Shown: positions 41,095 through 56,640, counted from the stretch's first letter. The stretch is DNA of 64,000 nt from Chrysogorgia sp. JL179-B06 (GCA_035772405.1 JAYKKM010000340.1:310758-374757), one strand, 5' to 3'. Notes: generated from the letters alone by a model not told the origin. Numbers and translations: made by a program.

Positions 41095-44000
41095 TCGCGC
41101 GACTGTATACAGCTTATACCCTATTCCCCCGCATATAAGCGCACCTCGAATAAAGGCGCATGCGCTTATATTCGCCTTTTAACGATCAAAATCTGCGAGT
41201 TTGATAAACATCAACAAAATACCTTTTTTAATAATACACACTTTTTACGTTAAATTACCAAACATTGTCTAATTATAAATTGTAGTGTCACAGCGAATTA
41301 CTTCGTTCGTTAACTATATAGTACTAAAATCCAACGCTCAATAGTTATTGCTTTTGATTTATTCTTCTGAGGTATTCTTTTATAACACAAGAATAATAAG
41401 TTACACGTTTTTGCACCCAGACCCACGCGCGTGGAACTGGGTACGAGAATCGGGTGCGCCATAAACGACCCTGTTTACTGCGAAAATTATGGAAAAATCT
41501 TAAAATTCGCTTATAGGCGCTGCGCTTATACGCAGGGGAATAGGGTATCCTTATTGCAAAAAAGTTCCCATTCTCATATACACGACGAATTTGAAATTTT
41601 GAAATGTTATTTATTTCATCAAGATATCATTATGTGCCAAATTTGAAACAAAACTTTTAATTACAAGTAAGTTGGCCGTATCAGGTGATTATGTTCGTAT
41701 CGACTATATACACCATATATAAGGCTTATTGCAAAAATGACCACATTCTCATATACACGATACTTTGCTCGGATGAATTTGAAATTTTGATATGTTATTT
41801 ATTTCATCAAGATATCATTATGTGCCAAATTTGAAACAAAACTTTTAATTACAAGTAAGTTGGCCGTATCAGCTGATTATGTTCGTATCGACTATATAGT
41901 ACACCATATATAAGGCTTATTGCAAAAATGACCACATTCTCATATACACGATACTTTGCTCGGATGAATTTGAAATTTTGATATGTTATTTATTTCATCA
42001 AGATATCATTATGTGCCAAATTTGAAACAAAAATTTTAATTGCAAGTAAGTTGGCCGTATCAGCTGATTATGTTCGTATCGATTAATATACAAATTATAT
42101 ATGGCTTATTGTAAAAATGACCACATTCGCATATACACGATACTTTGTTCGGATCAATTTGAAATTTTGATATGTTACTTATTTCATCAAGATATCATTA
42201 TGTTCTAAATTTCAAATAATTTTTTAATTGGAAGTAAGTTGGCCGTATCAGCTGATTATGTTCGTATCGATTATATACAAATTATATATGGCTTATTGCA
42301 AAAATGACCACATTCGCATATACACGATACTTTGCTCGGATCAATTTGAAATTTTGATATGTTATTTATTTCATCAAGATATCATTATGTGCCAAATTTG
42401 AAACAAAAATTTTTATTGGAAGTAAGTTGGCCCGTATCAGCTTATTATGTTCGTATCGACTATATACAGCTTTTATAAGGCTTATTGCAAAAATGACCAC
42501 ATTCTCATATACACGATAGTTTGCTCGGATCAATTTGAAATCTTGATATGTTATTTATTTCATCAAGATATGATTATGTGCCAAATTTGAAACAAACATT
42601 TTAATTACAAGTAAGTTGGCCGTATCAGGTGATTATGTTCGTATCGATAATATACAAATTATATATGGCTTATTGTAAAAATGACCACATTCGCATATAC
42701 ACGATACTTTGCTCGGATCAACTTGAAATCTTGATATGTTATTTATTTTTAATTGCAAGTAAGTTGGCCGTATCAGCTGATTATGTTCGTATCGATAATA
42801 TACAAATTATATATGGCTTATTGTAAAAATGACCACATTCGCATATACACGATACTTTGTTCGGATCAATTTGAAATTTTGATATGTTACTTATTTCATT
42901 AAGATATCATTATGTTCTAAATTTCAAATAATTTTTTTAATTGGAAGTAAGTTGGCCGTATCAGCTGATTATGTTCGTATCGATTATATACAAATTATAT
43001 ATGGCTTATTGCAAAAATGACCACATTCGCATATACACGATACTTTGCTCGGATCAATTTGAAATTTTGATATGTTATTTATTTCATCAAGATATCATTA
43101 TGTGCCAAATTTGAAACAAAACTTTTTATTGCAAGTAAGTTGGCCGTATCAGCTGATTATGTTCGTATCGATAATATACAAATTATATATGGCTTATTGT
43201 AAAAATGACCACATTCGCATATACACGATACTTTGTTCGGATCAATTTGAAATTTGATGTTACTTATTTCATCAAGATATCATTATGTTCCAAATTTCAA
43301 ATAATTTTTTTAATTGGAAGTAAGTTGGCCGTATCAGCTGATTATGTTCGTATCGACTATATACAGCATATATAAGGCTTATTGCAAACATGACCATATT
43401 CGCATATACACGATACTTTGCTCGGATCAATTTGAAATTTTGATATGTTATTTATTTCATCAAGATATCATTATGTGCCAAATTTCAAACAAAACTTTTA
43501 ATTGCAAGTAAGTTGGCCGTATCAGCTGATTATGTTCGTATCGGCTATATACAGCTTAATTTTATAAGGCTTATTGCAAAAATGACCACATTCTCATATA
43601 CATGCGATACTTTGCTCGGATGAATTTGAAATTTTGAACCACATTCTCATATACACGATACTTTGTTCGGATCAATTTGAAATTTTGATATGTTACTTAT
43701 TTCATCAAGATATCATTATGTTCTAAATTTCAAATAATTTTTTTAATTGGAAGTAAGTTGGCCGTATCAGCTGATTATGTTCGTATCGATTATATACAAA
43801 TTATATATGGCTTATTGCAAAAAATGACCACATTCGCATATACACGATACTTTGCTCGGATCAATTTGAAATTTTGAGATGTTATTTATTTCATCAAGAT
43901 ATCATTATGTGCCAAATTTGAAACAAAAATTTTTTATTGGAAGTAAGTTGGCCGTATCAGCTTATTATGTTCGTATCGACTATACAGCTTTTATAAGGCT

Positions 44001-47000
44001 TATTGCAAAAATGACCACATTCTCATATACACGATACTTTGCTCGGAAAAATTTGAAATCTTGATTGTTATTTATTTCATCAAGATATGATTATGTGCCA
44101 AATTTGAAACAAAAATTTTAATTACAAGTAAGTTGGCCGTATCAGGTGATTATGTTCGTATCGACTATATACACCATATATAAGGCTTATTGCAAAAAAT
44201 GACCACATTTGTACGCGTATATACACGATACTTTCCTCAGATCAATTTGAAATTTTGATATGTTATTTATTTCATCAAGATATCATTATGTGCGAAATTT
44301 CAAACAAAATTTTTAATTGCAAGTAAGTTGGCCGTATCACCTGATTATGTTCGTATCGACTATATACAGCTTTTATAAGGCTTATTGCAAAAATGACCAC
44401 ATTCTCATATACACGATACTTTGTTCGGATCAATTTGAAATTTTGATATGTTACTTATTTCATCAAGATATCATTATGTTCTATATTTCAAATAATTTTT
44501 TTAATTGGAAGTAAGTTGGCCGTATCAGCTGATTATGTTCGTATCGATTATATACAAATTATATATGGCTTATTGCAAAAATGACCACATTCGCATATAT
44601 ACGATACTTTACTCGGATCAATTTGAAATTTTGATATGTTATTTATTTCATCAAGATATCATTATGTGCCAAATTTGAAACAAAATTTTTTATTGGAAGT
44701 AAGTTGGCCGTATCAGCTTATTATGTTCGTATCGACTGTATACAGCTTTTATAAGGCTTATTGCAAAAATAACCTCATTCTCATATACACGATACTTTGC
44801 TCGGATCAATTTGAAATCTTGATATGTTATTTATTTCATCAAGATATGATTATGTGCCAAATTTGAAACAAAAATTTTAATTACAAGTAAGTTGGCCGTA
44901 TCAGGTGATTATGTCCGTATCGACTATATACACCACATATAAGGCTTATTGCAAAAATGACCACATTCGCATGTACGCGATCGATACTTTGCTCGGATGA
45001 ATTTGAAATTTTGATATGTTATTTATTTCATCAAGATATCATTATGTGGCAAATTTGAAACAAAAATTTTAATTGCAAGTAAGTTTACCGTATCAGCTGA
45101 TTATGTTCGTATCGATAATATACAAATTATATATGGCTTATTGTAAAAATGACCACATTCGCATATACACGATACTTTGTTCGGATCAATTTGAAATTTT
45201 GATGTTACTTATTTCATCAAGATATCATTATGTTCTAAATTTCAAATAATTTTTTTAATTGGAAGTAAGTTGGCCGTATCAGCTGATTATGTTCGTATCG
45301 ATTATATACAAATTATATATGGCTTATTGCAAAAATGACCACATTCGCATATACACGATACTTTGCTCGGATCAATTTGAAATTTTGAGATGTTATTTAT
45401 TTCATCAAGATATCATTATGTGCCAAATTTGAAACAAAATTTTTTATTGGAAGTAAGTTGGCCGTATCAGCTTATTATGTTCGTATATACAGCTTTTATA
45501 AGGCTTATTACAAAAATGACCTCATTCTCACGATACTTTGCTCGGATCAATTTGAAATCTTGATATGTTATTTATTTCATCAAGATATGATTATGTGCCA
45601 AATTTGAAACAAAAATTTTAATTACAAGTAAGTTGGCCGTATCAGGTGATTATGTTCGTATCGACTATATACACCATATATAAGGCTTATTGCAAAAATG
45701 ACCACATTCGCATGTACACGATACTTTGCTCGGATGAATTTGAAATTTTGATATGTTATTTATTTCATCAAGATATCATTATGTGGCAAATTTGAAACAA
45801 AAATTTTAATTGCAATTAAGTTGACCGTATCAGCTGATTATGTTCGTATCGATAATATACAAATTATATATCGCTTATTGTAAAAATGACCACATTCGCA
45901 TATACACGATACTTTGTTCGGATCAATTTGAAATTTTGATGGTACTTATTTCATCAAGATATCATTATGTTCTAAATTTCAAATAATTTTTTTAATTGGA
46001 AGTAAGTTGGCCGTATCAGCTGATTATGTTCGTATCGATTATATATACAAATTATATATGGCTTATTGCAAAAATGACCACATTCGCATATACACGATAC
46101 TTTGCTCGGATCAATTTGAAATTTTGAGATGTTATTTATTTCATCAAGATATCATTATGTGCCAAATTTGAAACAAAAATTTTTATTGGAAGTAAGTTGG
46201 CCGTATCAGCTTATTATGTTCGTATCGATTATATACAAATTATATATGGCTTATTGCAAAAATGACCACATTCGCATATACACGATACTTTGCTCGGATC
46301 AATTTGAAATTTTGAGATGTTATTTATTTCATCAAGATATCATTATGTGCCAAATTTGAAACAAAATTTTTTATTGGAAGTAAGTTGGCCGTATCAGCTT
46401 ATTATGTTCGTATATACAGCTTTTATAAGGCTTATTACAAAAATGACCTCATTCTCACGATACTTTGCTCGGATCAATTTGAAATCTTGATATGTTATTT
46501 ATTTCATCAAGATATGATTATGTGCCAAATTTGAAACAAAAATTTTAATTACAAGTAAGTTGGCCGTATCAGGTGATTATGTTCGTATCGACTATATACA
46601 CCATATATAAGGCTTATTGCAAAAATGACCACATTCGCATGTACACGATACTTTGCTCGGATGAATTTGAAATTTTGATATGTTATTTATTTCATCAAGA
46701 TATCATTATGTGGCAAATTTGAAACAAAAATTTTAATTGCAATTAAGTTGACCGTATCAGCTGATTATGTTCGTATCGATAATATACAAATTATATATGG
46801 CTTATTGTAAAAATGACCACATTCGCATATACACGATACTTTGTTCGGATCAATTTGAAATTTTGATGGTACTTATTTCATCAAGATATCATTATGTTCT
46901 AAATTTCAAATAATTTTTTTAATTGGAAGTAAGTTGGCCGTATCAGCTGATTATGTTCGTATCGATTATATACAAATTATATATGGCTTATTGCAAAAAT

Positions 47001-50000
47001 GACCACATTCGCATATACACGATACTTTGCTCGGATCAATTTGAAATTTTGAGATGTTATTTATTTCATCAAGATATCATTATGTGCCAAATTTGAAACA
47101 AAAATTTTTATTGGAAGTAAGTTGGCCGTATCAGCTTATTATGTTCGTATCGATTATATACAAATTATATATGGCTTATTGCCAAAATGACCACATTCGC
47201 ATATACACGATACTTTGCTCGGATCAATTTGAAATTTTGATATGTTATTTATTTCATCAAGATATCATTATGTGCCAAATTTGAAACAAAAATTTTTATT
47301 GGAAGTAAGTTGGCCGTATCAGCTTATTATGTTCGTATCGACTATATACACCATATATAAGGCTTATTGCAAAAATGACCACATTCGCATATACACGATA
47401 CTTTGTTCGGATCAATTTGAAATTTTGATGTTACTTATTTCATCAAGATATCATTATGTTCCAAATTTCAAATAATTTTTTTAATTGGAAGTAAGTTGGC
47501 CGTATCAGCTGATTATGTTCGTATCGATTATATACAAATTATATAATTATGGCTTATTGCAAAAATGACCACATTCGCATATACACGATACTTTGCTCGG
47601 ATCAATTTGAAATTTTGAGATGTTATTTATTTCATCAAGATATCACTATGTGCCAAATTTGAAACAAAATTTTTAATTGGAAGTAAGTTGGCCGTATCAG
47701 CTTATTATGTTCGTATCGATTATATACAAATTATATATGGCTTATTGCAAAAATGACCACATTCGCATATACACGATACTTTGCTCGGATCAATTTGAAA
47801 TTTTGATATGTTATTTATTTCATCAAGATATCATTATGTGCCAAATTTGAAACAAAAATTTTTATTGGAAGTAAGTTGGCCGTATCAGCTTATTATGTTC
47901 GTATCGACTATATACACCATATATAAGGCTTATTGCAAAAATGACCACATTCGCATATACACGATACTTTGCTCGGATCAATTTGAAATTTTGATATGTT
48001 ATTTATTTCATCAAGATATCATTATGTGCCAAATTTCAAACAAAAATTTTAATTGCAAGTAAGTTGGCCGTATCAGCTGATTATGTTCGTATCGATAATA
48101 TACAAATTATATATGGCTTATTGTAAAAATGACCACATTCGCATATACACGATACTTTGTTCGGATCAATTTGAAATTTTGATGTTACTTATTTCATCAA
48201 GATATCATTATGTTCCAAATTTCAAATAATTTTTTTAATTGGAAGTAAGTTGGCCGTATCAGCTGATTATGTTCGTATCGATTATATACAAATTATATAA
48301 TTATGGCTTATTGCAAAAATGACCACATTCGCATATACACGATACTTTGCTCGGATCAATTTGAAATTTTGATATGTTATTTATTTCATCAAGATATCAT
48401 TATGTGCCAAATTTGAAACAAAAATTTTAATTGGAAGTAAGTTGGCCGTATCAGCTTATTATGTTGGTATCGCTTTTATAAGGCTTATTGCAAAAATGAC
48501 CACATTCTCATATACACGATACTTTGCTCGAATCAATTTGAAATCTTGATATGTTATCTATTTCATCAAGATATCATTATGTGCCAAATTTGAAATAAAA
48601 ATTTTAATTGGAAGTAAGTTGGCCGTATCAGGTGATTATGTTCGTATCGACTATATACAGCATACTGTACTAAGGCTTATTGCAAATATGACCACATTCG
48701 CATATACACGATACTTTGCTCGGATCAATTTGAAATTTGATATGTTATTTATTTCATCAAGATATCATTATGTGCCAAATTTGAAACAAAAATTTTTATT
48801 GCAAGTAAGTAGGCCGTATCAGCTGATTATGTTCGTATCGACTATATACAGCTTTTATAAGGCTTATTGCAAAAATGACCACATTCTCATATACACGATA
48901 CTTTGCTCGGATGAATTTGAAATTTTGATATGTTATTTATTTCATCAAGATATCATTATGTGCCAAATTTGAAACAAAAATTTTAATTGGAAGTAAGTTG
49001 GCCGTATCAGGTGATTATGTTCGTATCGACTATATACAGCATATATAAGGCTTATTGCAAACATGACCACATTCGCATATACACGATACTTTGCTCGGAT
49101 CAATTTGAAATTTTGATATGTTATTTATTTCATCAAGATATCATTATGTGCCAAATTTGAAACAAAAATTTTAATTGCAAGTAAGTTGGCCGTATCAGCT
49201 GATTATGTTCGTATCGATAATATACAAATTATATATGGCTTATTGTAAAAATGACCACATTCGCATATACACGATACTTTGTTCGGATCAATTTGAAATT
49301 TTGATATGTTACTTATTTCATTAAGATATCATTATGTTCTAAATTTCAAATAATTTTTTTAATTGGAAGTAAGTTGGCCGTATCAGCTGATTATGTTCGT
49401 ATCGATAATATACAAATTATATATGGCTTATTGCAAAAATGACCACATTCGCATATACACGATACTTTGCTCGGATCAATTTGAAATTTTGATACGTTTA
49501 TTTATTTCATCAAGATATCATTATGTGCCAAATTTGAAACAAAAATTTTTATTGGAAGTAAGTTGGCCGTATCAGCTTATTATGTTCGTATCGACTATAA
49601 TACACCATATATAAGGCTTATTGCAAAAATGACCACATTCGCATATACACGATACTTTGCTCGGATAAATTTGAAATTTTGATATGTTATTTATTTCATC
49701 AAGATATCATTATGTGCCAAATTTCAAACAAAAAATTTAATTGCAAGTAAGTTGGCCGTATCAGCTGATTATGTTCGTATCGATAATATACAAATTATAT
49801 ATGGCTTATTGTAAAAATGACCACATTCGCATATACACGATACTTTGTTCGGATCAATTTGAAATTTTGATGTTACTTATTTCATCAAGATATCATTATG
49901 TTCCAAATTTCAAATAATTTTTTTAATTGGAAGTAAGTTGGCCGTATCAGCTGATTATGTTCGTATCGATTATATACAAATTATATAATTATGGCTTATT

Positions 50001-53000
50001 GCAAAAATGACCACATTCGCATATACACGATACTTTGCTCGGATCAATTTGAAATTTTGATATGTTATTTATTTCATCAAGATATCATTATGTGCCAAAT
50101 TTGAAACAAAAATTTTAATTGGAAGTAAGTTGGCCGTATCAGCTTATTATGTTCGTATCGGCTATATACAGCTTTTATAAGGCTTATTGCAAAAATGACC
50201 ACATTCTCATATACATGCGATACTTTGCTCGGATGAATTTGAAATTTTGATATGTTATTTATTTCATCAAGATATCATTATGTGCCAAATTTGAAACAAA
50301 ACTTTTAATTGCAAGTAAGTTGGCCGTATCAGCTGATTATGTTCGTATCGACTATATACAGCTTTTATAAGGCTTATTGCAAAAAATGACACATTCTCAT
50401 ATACACGATACTTTGCTCGGATGAATTTGAAATTTTGATATGTTATTTATTTCATCAAGATATCATTATGTGCCAAATTTCAAACAAAAAATTTAATTGC
50501 AAGTAAGTTGGCCGTATCAGCTGATTATGTTCGTATCGATAATATACAAATTATATATGGCTTATTGCAAAAATGACCACATTCGCATATACACGATACT
50601 TTGTTCGGATCAATTTGAAATTTTGATATGTTACTTATTTCATCAAGATATCATTATGTTCTAAATTTCAAATAATTTTTTTAATTGGAAGTAAGTTGGC
50701 CGTATCAGCTGATTATGTTCGTATCGATTATATACAAATTATATATGGCTTATTGCAAAAATGACCACATTCGCATATACACGATACTTTGCTCGGATCA
50801 ATTTGAAATTTTGAGATGTTATTTATTTCATCAAGATATCATTATGTGCCAAATTTGAAACAAAATTTTTTATTGGAAGTAAGTTGGCCGTATCAGCTTA
50901 TTATGTTCGTATCGACTATACAGCTTTTATAAGGCTTATTGCAAAAATGACCACATTCTCATATACACGATACTTTGCTCGGAAAAATTTGAAATCTTGA
51001 TATGTTATTTATTTCATCAAGATATGATTATGTGCCAAATTTGAAACAAAAATTTTAATTACAAGTAAGTTGGCCGTATCAGGTGATTATGTTCGTATCG
51101 ACTATATACACCATATATAAGGCTTATTGCAAAAATGACCACATTTGTACGCGTATATACACGATACTTTCCTCGGATCAATTTGAAATTTTGATATGTT
51201 ATTTATTTCATCAAGATATCATTATGTGCCAAATTTCAAACAAAAATTTTAATTGCAAGTAAGTTGGCCGTATCAGCTGATTATGTTCGTATCGACTATA
51301 TACAGCTTTTATAAGGCTTATTGCAAAAATGACCACATTCTCATATACACGATACTTTCTTCGGATCAATTTGAAATTTTGATATGTTACTTATTTCATC
51401 AAGATATCATTATGTTCTAAATTTCAAATAATTTTTTTAATTGGAAGTAAGTTGGCCGTATCAGCTTATTATGTTGGTATCGCTTTTATAAGGCTTATTG
51501 CAAAAATGACCACATTCTCATATACACGATACTTTGCTCGAATCAATTTGAAATCTTGATATGTTATCTATTTCATCAAGATATCATTATGTGCCAAATT
51601 TGAAATAAAAATTTTAATTGGAAGTAAGTTGGCCGTATCAGGTGATTATGTTCGTATCGACTATATACAGCATATATAAGGCTTATTGCAAACATGACCA
51701 CATTCGCATATACACGATACTTTGCTCGGATGAATTTGAAATTTTGATATGTTATTTATTTCATCAAGATATCATTATGTGCCAAATTTCAAACAAAACT
51801 TTTAATTGCAAGTAAGTTGGCCGTATCAGCTGATTATGTTCGTATCGACTATATACAGCTTTTATAAGGCTTATTGCAAAAATGACCACATTCTCATATA
51901 CACGATACTTTGTTCGGATCAATTTGAAATTTTGATATGTTACTTATTTCATCAAGATATCATTATGTTCTAAATTTCAAATATTTTTTTTAATTGCAAG
52001 TAAGTTGGCCGTATCAGCTGATTATATTCGTATCGATTATATACAAATTATATATGGCTTATTGCAAAAATGACCACATTCGCATATACACGATACTTTG
52101 CTCGGATCAATTTGAAATTTTGATATGTTATTTATTTCGTCAAGATATCATTATGTGCCAAATTTGAAACAAAAATTTTAATTGGAAGTAAGTTGGCCGT
52201 ATCAGCTTATTATGTTCGTATCGGCTATATACAGCTTTTATCAGGCTTATTGCAAAAATGACCACATTCTCATATACATGCGATACTTTGCTCGGATGAA
52301 TTTGAAATTTTGATATGTTATTTATTTCATCAAGATATCATTATGTGCCAAATTTGAAACAAAACTTTTAATTGCAAGTAAGTAGGCCGTATCAGCTGAT
52401 TATGTTCGTATCGACTATATACAGCTTTTATAAGGCTTATTGCAAAAATGACCACATTCTCATATACACGATACTTTGCTCGGATGAATTTGAAATTTTG
52501 ATATGTTATTTATTTCATCAAGATATCATTATGTGCCAAATTTGAAACAAAAATTTTAATTGGAAGTAAGTTGGCCGTATCAGGTGATTATGTTCGTATC
52601 GACTATATACAGCTTTTATCAGGCTTATTGCAAACATGACCACATTCGCATATACACGATACTTTGCTCGGATGAATTTGAAATTTTGATATGTTATTTA
52701 TTTCATCAAGATATCATTATGTGCCAAATTTCAAACAAAACTTTTAATTGCAAGTAAGTTGGCCGTATCAGCTGATTATGTTCGTATCGATAATATACAA
52801 ATTATATATGGCTTATTGCAAACATGACCACATTCGCATATACACGATACTTTGCTCGGATCAATTTGAAATTTTGATATGTTATTTATTTCATCAAGAT
52901 ATCATTATGTGCCAAATTTCAAACAAAACTTTTAATTGCAAGTAAGTTGGCCGTATCAGCTGATTATGTTCGTATCGATAATATACAAATTATATATGGC

Positions 53001-56000
53001 TTATTGCAAAACATGACCACATTCGCATATACACGATACTTTGCTCGGATCAATTTGAAATTTTGATATGTTATTTATTTCATCAAGATATCATTATGTG
53101 CCAAATTTCAAACAAAACTTTTAATTGCAAGTAAGTTGGCCGTATCAGCTGATTATGTTCGTATCGATAATATACAAATTATATATGGCTTATTGTAAAA
53201 ATGACCACATTCGCATATACACGATACTTTGTTCGGATCAATTTGAAATTTTGATATGTTACTTATTTCATTAAGATATCATTATGTTCTAAATTTCAAA
53301 TAATTTTTTTAATTGGAAGTAAGTTGGCCGTATCAGCTGATTATGTTCGTATCGATAATATACAAATTATATATGGCTTATTGCAAAAATGACCACATTC
53401 GCATATACACGATACTTTGCTCGGATCAATTTGAAATTTTGATACGTTATTTATTTCATCAAGATATCATTATGTGCCAAATTTGAAACAAAAATTTTTA
53501 TTGGAAGTAAGTTGGCCGTATCAGCTTATTATGTTCGTATCGACTATATACACCATATATAAGGCTTATTGCAAAATGACCACATTCGCATATACACGAT
53601 ACTTTGCTCGGATAAATTTGAAATTTTGATATGTTATTTATTTCATCAAGATATCATTATGTGCCAAATTTCAAACAAAAATTTTAATTGGAAAGTAAGT
53701 TGGCCGTATCAGCTGATTATGTTCGTATCGATTATATACAAATTATATAATTATGGCTTATTGCAAAAATGACCACATTCGCATATACACGATACTTTGT
53801 TCGGATCAATTTGAAATTTTGATATGTTATTTATTTCATCAAGATATCATTATGTGCCAAATTTCAAACAAAACTTTTAATTGCAAGTAAGTTGGGCCGT
53901 ATCAGCTGATTATGTTTCGTATCGATAATATACAAATTATATATGGCTTATTGTAAAAATGACCACATTCGCATATACACGATACTTTGTTCGGATCAAT
54001 TTGAAAATTTTGATATGTTACTTATTTCATCAAGATATCATTATGTTCTAAATTTCAAATTTTTTTTTTAATTGCAAGTAAGTTGGCCGTATCAGCTGAT
54101 TATGTTCGTATCGATTATATACAAATTATATATGGCTTATTGCAAAAATGACCACATTCGCATATACACGATACTTTGCTCGGATCAATTTGAAATTTTG
54201 AGATGTTATTTATTTCATCAAGATATCATTATGTGCCAAATTTGAAACAAAAATTTTTTATTGGAAGTAAGTTGGCCGTATCAGCTTATTATGTTCGTAT
54301 CGACTATACAGCTTTTATAAGGCTTATTGCAAAAATGACCACATTCTCATATACACGATACTTTGCTCGGAAAAATTTGAAATCTTGATATGTTATTTAT
54401 TTCATCAAGATATGATTATGTGCCAAATTTGAAACAAAAATTTTAATTACAAGTAAGTTGGCCGTATCAGGTGATTATGTTCGTATCGACTATATACACC
54501 ATATATAAGGCTTATTGCAAAAATGACCACATTTGTACGCGTATATACACGATACTTTCCTCGGATCAATTTGAAATTTTGATATGTTATTTATTTCATC
54601 AAGATATCATTATGTGCCAAATTTCAAAGAAAAATTTTAATTGCAAGTAAGTTGGCCGTATCAGCTGATTATGTTCGTATCGACTATATACAGCTTTTAT
54701 AAGGCTTATTGCAAAAATGACCACATTCTCATATACACGATACTTTGTTCGGATCAATTTGAAATTTTGATATGTTACTTATTTCATCAAGATATCATTA
54801 TGTTCTAAATTTCAAATAATTTTTTTAATTGGAAGTAAGTTGGCCGTATCAGCTGATTATGTTCGTATCGATTATATACAAATTATATATGGCTTATTGC
54901 AAAAATGACCACATTCGCATATACACGATACTTTACTCGGATCAATTTGAAATCTTGATATGTTATTTATTTCATCAAGATATGATTATGTGCCAAATTT
55001 GAAACAAAATTTTTAATTACAAGTAAGTTGGCCGTATCAGCTTATTATGTTCGTATCGACTATATACAGCTTTTATAAGGCTTATTGCAAAAATGACCAC
55101 ATTCTCATATACACGATACTTTGCTCGGATGAATTTGAAATTTTGATATGTTATTTATTTCATCAAGATATCATTATGTGCCAAATTTCAAACAAAAATT
55201 TTAATTGCAAGTAAGTTGGCCGTATCAGCTGATTATGTTCGTATCGATAATATATACAAATTATATATGGCTTATTGTAAAAATGACCACATTCGCATAT
55301 ACACGATACTTTGTTCGGATCAATTTGAAATTTTGATGTTACTTATTTCATCAAGATATCATTATGTTCTAAATTTCAAATAATTTTTTTAATTGCAAGT
55401 AAGTTGGCCGTATCAGCTGATTATGTTCGTATCGATTATATACAAATTATATATGGCTTATTGCAAAAATGACCACATTCGCATATACACGATACTTTGC
55501 TCGGATCAATTTGAAATTTTGATGTTATTTATTTCATCAAGATATCATTATGTGCCAAATTTGAAACACAAATTTTAATTGGAAGTAAGTTGGCCGTATC
55601 AGCTGATTATGTTCGTATCGACTATATACAGCTTTTATAAGGCTTACTGCAAAAATGACTACATTCTCATATACACGATACTTTACTCGGATCAATTTGA
55701 AATCTTGATATGTTATTTATTTCATCAAGATATGATTATGTGCCAAATTTGAAACAAAAAAATTAATTGCAAGTAAGTTGGCCGTATCAGGTGATTATGT
55801 TCGTATCGACTATATACAGCTTTTATAAGGCTTATTGCAAACATGACCACATTCTCATATACACGATACTTTGCTCGGATCAATTTGAAATCTTGATATG
55901 TTATTTATTTCATCAAGATATCATTATGTGCCAAATTTGAAACAAACATTTTAATTGCAAGTAAGTTGGCTGTATCAGCTGATTATGTTCGTATCGATAA

Positions 56001-56479
56001 TATACAAATTATATATGGCTTATTGTAAAAATGACCACATTAGCATATACATGATACTTTGTTCGGATCAATTTGAAATTTTGATATGTTATTTATTTCA
56101 TCAAGATATCATTATGTTCTAAATTTCAAATAATTTTTTTAATTGCAAAGTTGGCCGTATCAGCTGATTATGTTCGTATCGCTTTTATAAGGCTTATTGC
56201 AAAAATGACCACATTCTCATATACACGATACTTTGCTCGGATCAATTTGAAATCTTGATATGTTATTTATTTCATCAAGATATCATTATTTGCCAAATTT
56301 GAAACAAAAATTTTAATTGCAAGTAAGTTGGCCGTATCAGCTGATTATGTTCGTATCGACTATATACAGCTTTTATAAGGCTTATTGCAAAAATGACCAC
56401 ATTCTCATATACACGATCGATACTTTGCTCGGATCAATTTGAAATCTTGATATGTTATTTATTTCATCAAGATATCATT
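41095..56479. repeat. ~188-bp AT-rich satellite array, about 80 copies
   Basis: Monomers recur every 184-190 bases. The consensus order is ATGTTATTTATTTCATCAAG - ATATCATTATGTGCCAAATT - TGAAACAAAAATTTTAATTG - AAGTAAGTTGGCCGTATCAG - CTGATTATGTTCGTATCGA - TATACARCWTWTATAAGGCT - TATTGCAAAAATGACCACAT - CATATACACGATACTTTGC - TCGGATCAATTTGAAATTTTG. Subtypes differ at the TATACAAATTATATATGG against TATACAGCTTTTATAAGG segment and at GTTCTAAATTTCAAATAATT against GTGCCAAATTTGAAACAAAA. Open frames of 60-117 codons along the array are period artefacts. The array begins in a monomer split by the MITE at 41119 and ends inside a monomer at 56479. Confidence 0.95.
41119..41545. mobile_element. MITE with TA duplication inserted in the satellite's edge monomer
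   Basis: Termini CCCTATTCCCCCGCATATAA and the complement TTATACGCAGGGGAATAGGG, with a further GCGC match inside, form about 26-bp inverted repeats. TA flanks both sides (41117-41118, 41546-41547). Joining the flanks gives ACTGTATACAGCTTATCC...TTATTGCAAAA, which is satellite sequence, so the element entered a monomer of the 188-bp array. The interior is AT-rich and non-coding. Confidence 0.8.
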
Positions 56480-56640
56480 AGAAGTGTGAAGTTGATCGTT
56501 CAGATTGTTGTAGTCTTGAGAAAGACTGTTGTTGGTGACTGACGTTTCGACGGCCTCAGCGGTGGTCATCTTCAGAGTCAAGTAAAGCGTGTTTGTCAGG
56601 GTTTGCCTATATATACGTCTGGTTCATTACGTCATCGTTT
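56480..56640 (-). mobile_element. Penelope-like retroelement terminal fragment
   Basis: Read on the minus strand, CTGAAGATGACCACCGCTGA is followed by GGCCGTCGAAACGTCAGTC. The CTGAAGATGACC...GTCGAAACGTC arrangement is frequent at the ends of Penelope-like retroelements and contains CUGANGA and GAAAC boxes like those of their hammerhead ribozyme motifs. No reverse transcriptase or GIY-YIG endonuclease is present nearby, so this is a 5'- or 3'-end stub. It directly abuts the broken last monomer of the 188-bp satellite. Confidence 0.45.

Noticed and set aside
42629..55578. Repeated frames of 60-117 codons with YLFHQDIIMCQI
   Set aside because: They recur with the 188-bp satellite period and end at random variant positions; no sign of coding selection.
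41095..56479. CRISPR-like or phage-like regular repeats
   Set aside because: The repeats are contiguous 188-bp satellite monomers without unique spacers, in a eukaryotic setting.
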